Source: Vulcanimicrobiota bacterium
GTDB taxonomy: Bacteria; Vulcanimicrobiota; Vulcanimicrobiia; Vulcanimicrobiales; Vulcanimicrobiaceae
Assembly: GCA_013289785.1 (NCBI GenBank)
Contig: JABCZE010000105.1
Coordinates: forward strand, 1-6,160
Length of the DNA stretch: 6,160 nt
Reading direction: 5' to 3'
The notes beneath the pieces were generated by a model, which worked only from the letters and a program-made list of their open reading frames with translations, did not search any database and was not told the origin of the DNA. Of the stretch, positions 6,067 through 6,160 are shown piece after piece. Position 1 is the first letter of the stretch; the number at the start of each line of letters is the position of its first letter. A program made the position numbers and the translations under genes.

Positions 6067-6160
6067 TGACGCAGCGCTTGGCGCGCTTGCGCGAGACCCT
6101 CCTGCGCCGCAACGTTTCGCGGGTTTGCGCGTAAGGCGCGCTCGTAGAGTGGAATTGCCT
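6063..6160 (-). CDS. TPR-repeat protein, C-terminal end (5' end outside window)
   Basis: On the minus strand the 31 codons before a TGA at 6065-6063 read AIPLYERALRANPRNVAAQEG then LAQARQALRQ. This is a typical tetratricopeptide B-helix ending (Tyr-x-x-Ala-Leu, then Asn-Pro), followed by the A-helix of a capping repeat. The TGA overlaps the ATG of the first M55 gene as ATGA, so it is the upstream member of the same operon. The rest of the protein is outside the window, so its domain layout and role are unknown. Confidence 0.75.
   Translation of the reverse strand, partial: AIPLYERALRANPRNVAAQEGLAQARQALRQ

Noticed and set aside
1..6160. CRISPR array, tRNA, rRNA, insertion sequence or attachment-site repeats
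   Set aside because: No regularly spaced repeats, tRNA-like cloverleaf, transposase motif or terminal inverted repeats were seen on either strand; the only duplication noticed is between the two M55 genes.

Overview
The window is about 6.2 kb of GC-rich, densely packed bacterial DNA. GTG starts, 4-base stop/start overlaps and very short gaps are common, and no stretch over 300 bases lacks a gene. No rRNA, tRNA, CRISPR array, transposase or phage gene was seen. The taxon cannot be fixed from sequence alone. The gene style and the LolA-like secreted-type protein loosely recall uncultured Candidatus Eremiobacterota (WPS-2) or similar soil/acidic-habitat lineages; this is a weak inference from memory.

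The left half is on the plus strand. It opens with the C-terminal part of a type II NADH dehydrogenase-like flavoprotein (1-577). A 465-residue acyl-CoA/2-oxoacid condensing enzyme of the isopropylmalate/homocitrate synthase family follows after 12 bases (590-1987); it has no room for the usual LeuA regulatory domain. Overlapping its stop codon as GTGA is a small charged helical protein (1984-2235), which itself overlaps by 68 bases a nucleotidyltransferase-fold protein (2168-2626). The last two look like a two-gene module, possibly toxin-antitoxin-like.

The right half is on the minus strand and converges on the left half with a gap of only 2 bases (2627-2628). In transcription order it holds: the C-terminal end of a TPR protein (6160-6063); two tandem paralogous M55 zinc D-aminopeptidases (6066-5236 and 5239-4415); a LolA-like beta-rich protein without a visible signal peptide (4405-3548); a secreted NTF2/SnoaL-like protein (3473-3003); and a VOC/glyoxalase-fold protein (3024-2629). 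The first three are chained by ATGA overlaps and the fourth starts 9 bases after the third, which suggests one translationally coupled operon. A plausible theme is processing of D-amino-acid peptides such as those from peptidoglycan turnover, but only the M55 pair supports it.

The points most worth a second look are the co-translated M55 pair, the LolA-like protein that begins in frame directly after an M55 stop and lacks a secretion signal, and the small protein/nucleotidyltransferase pair.
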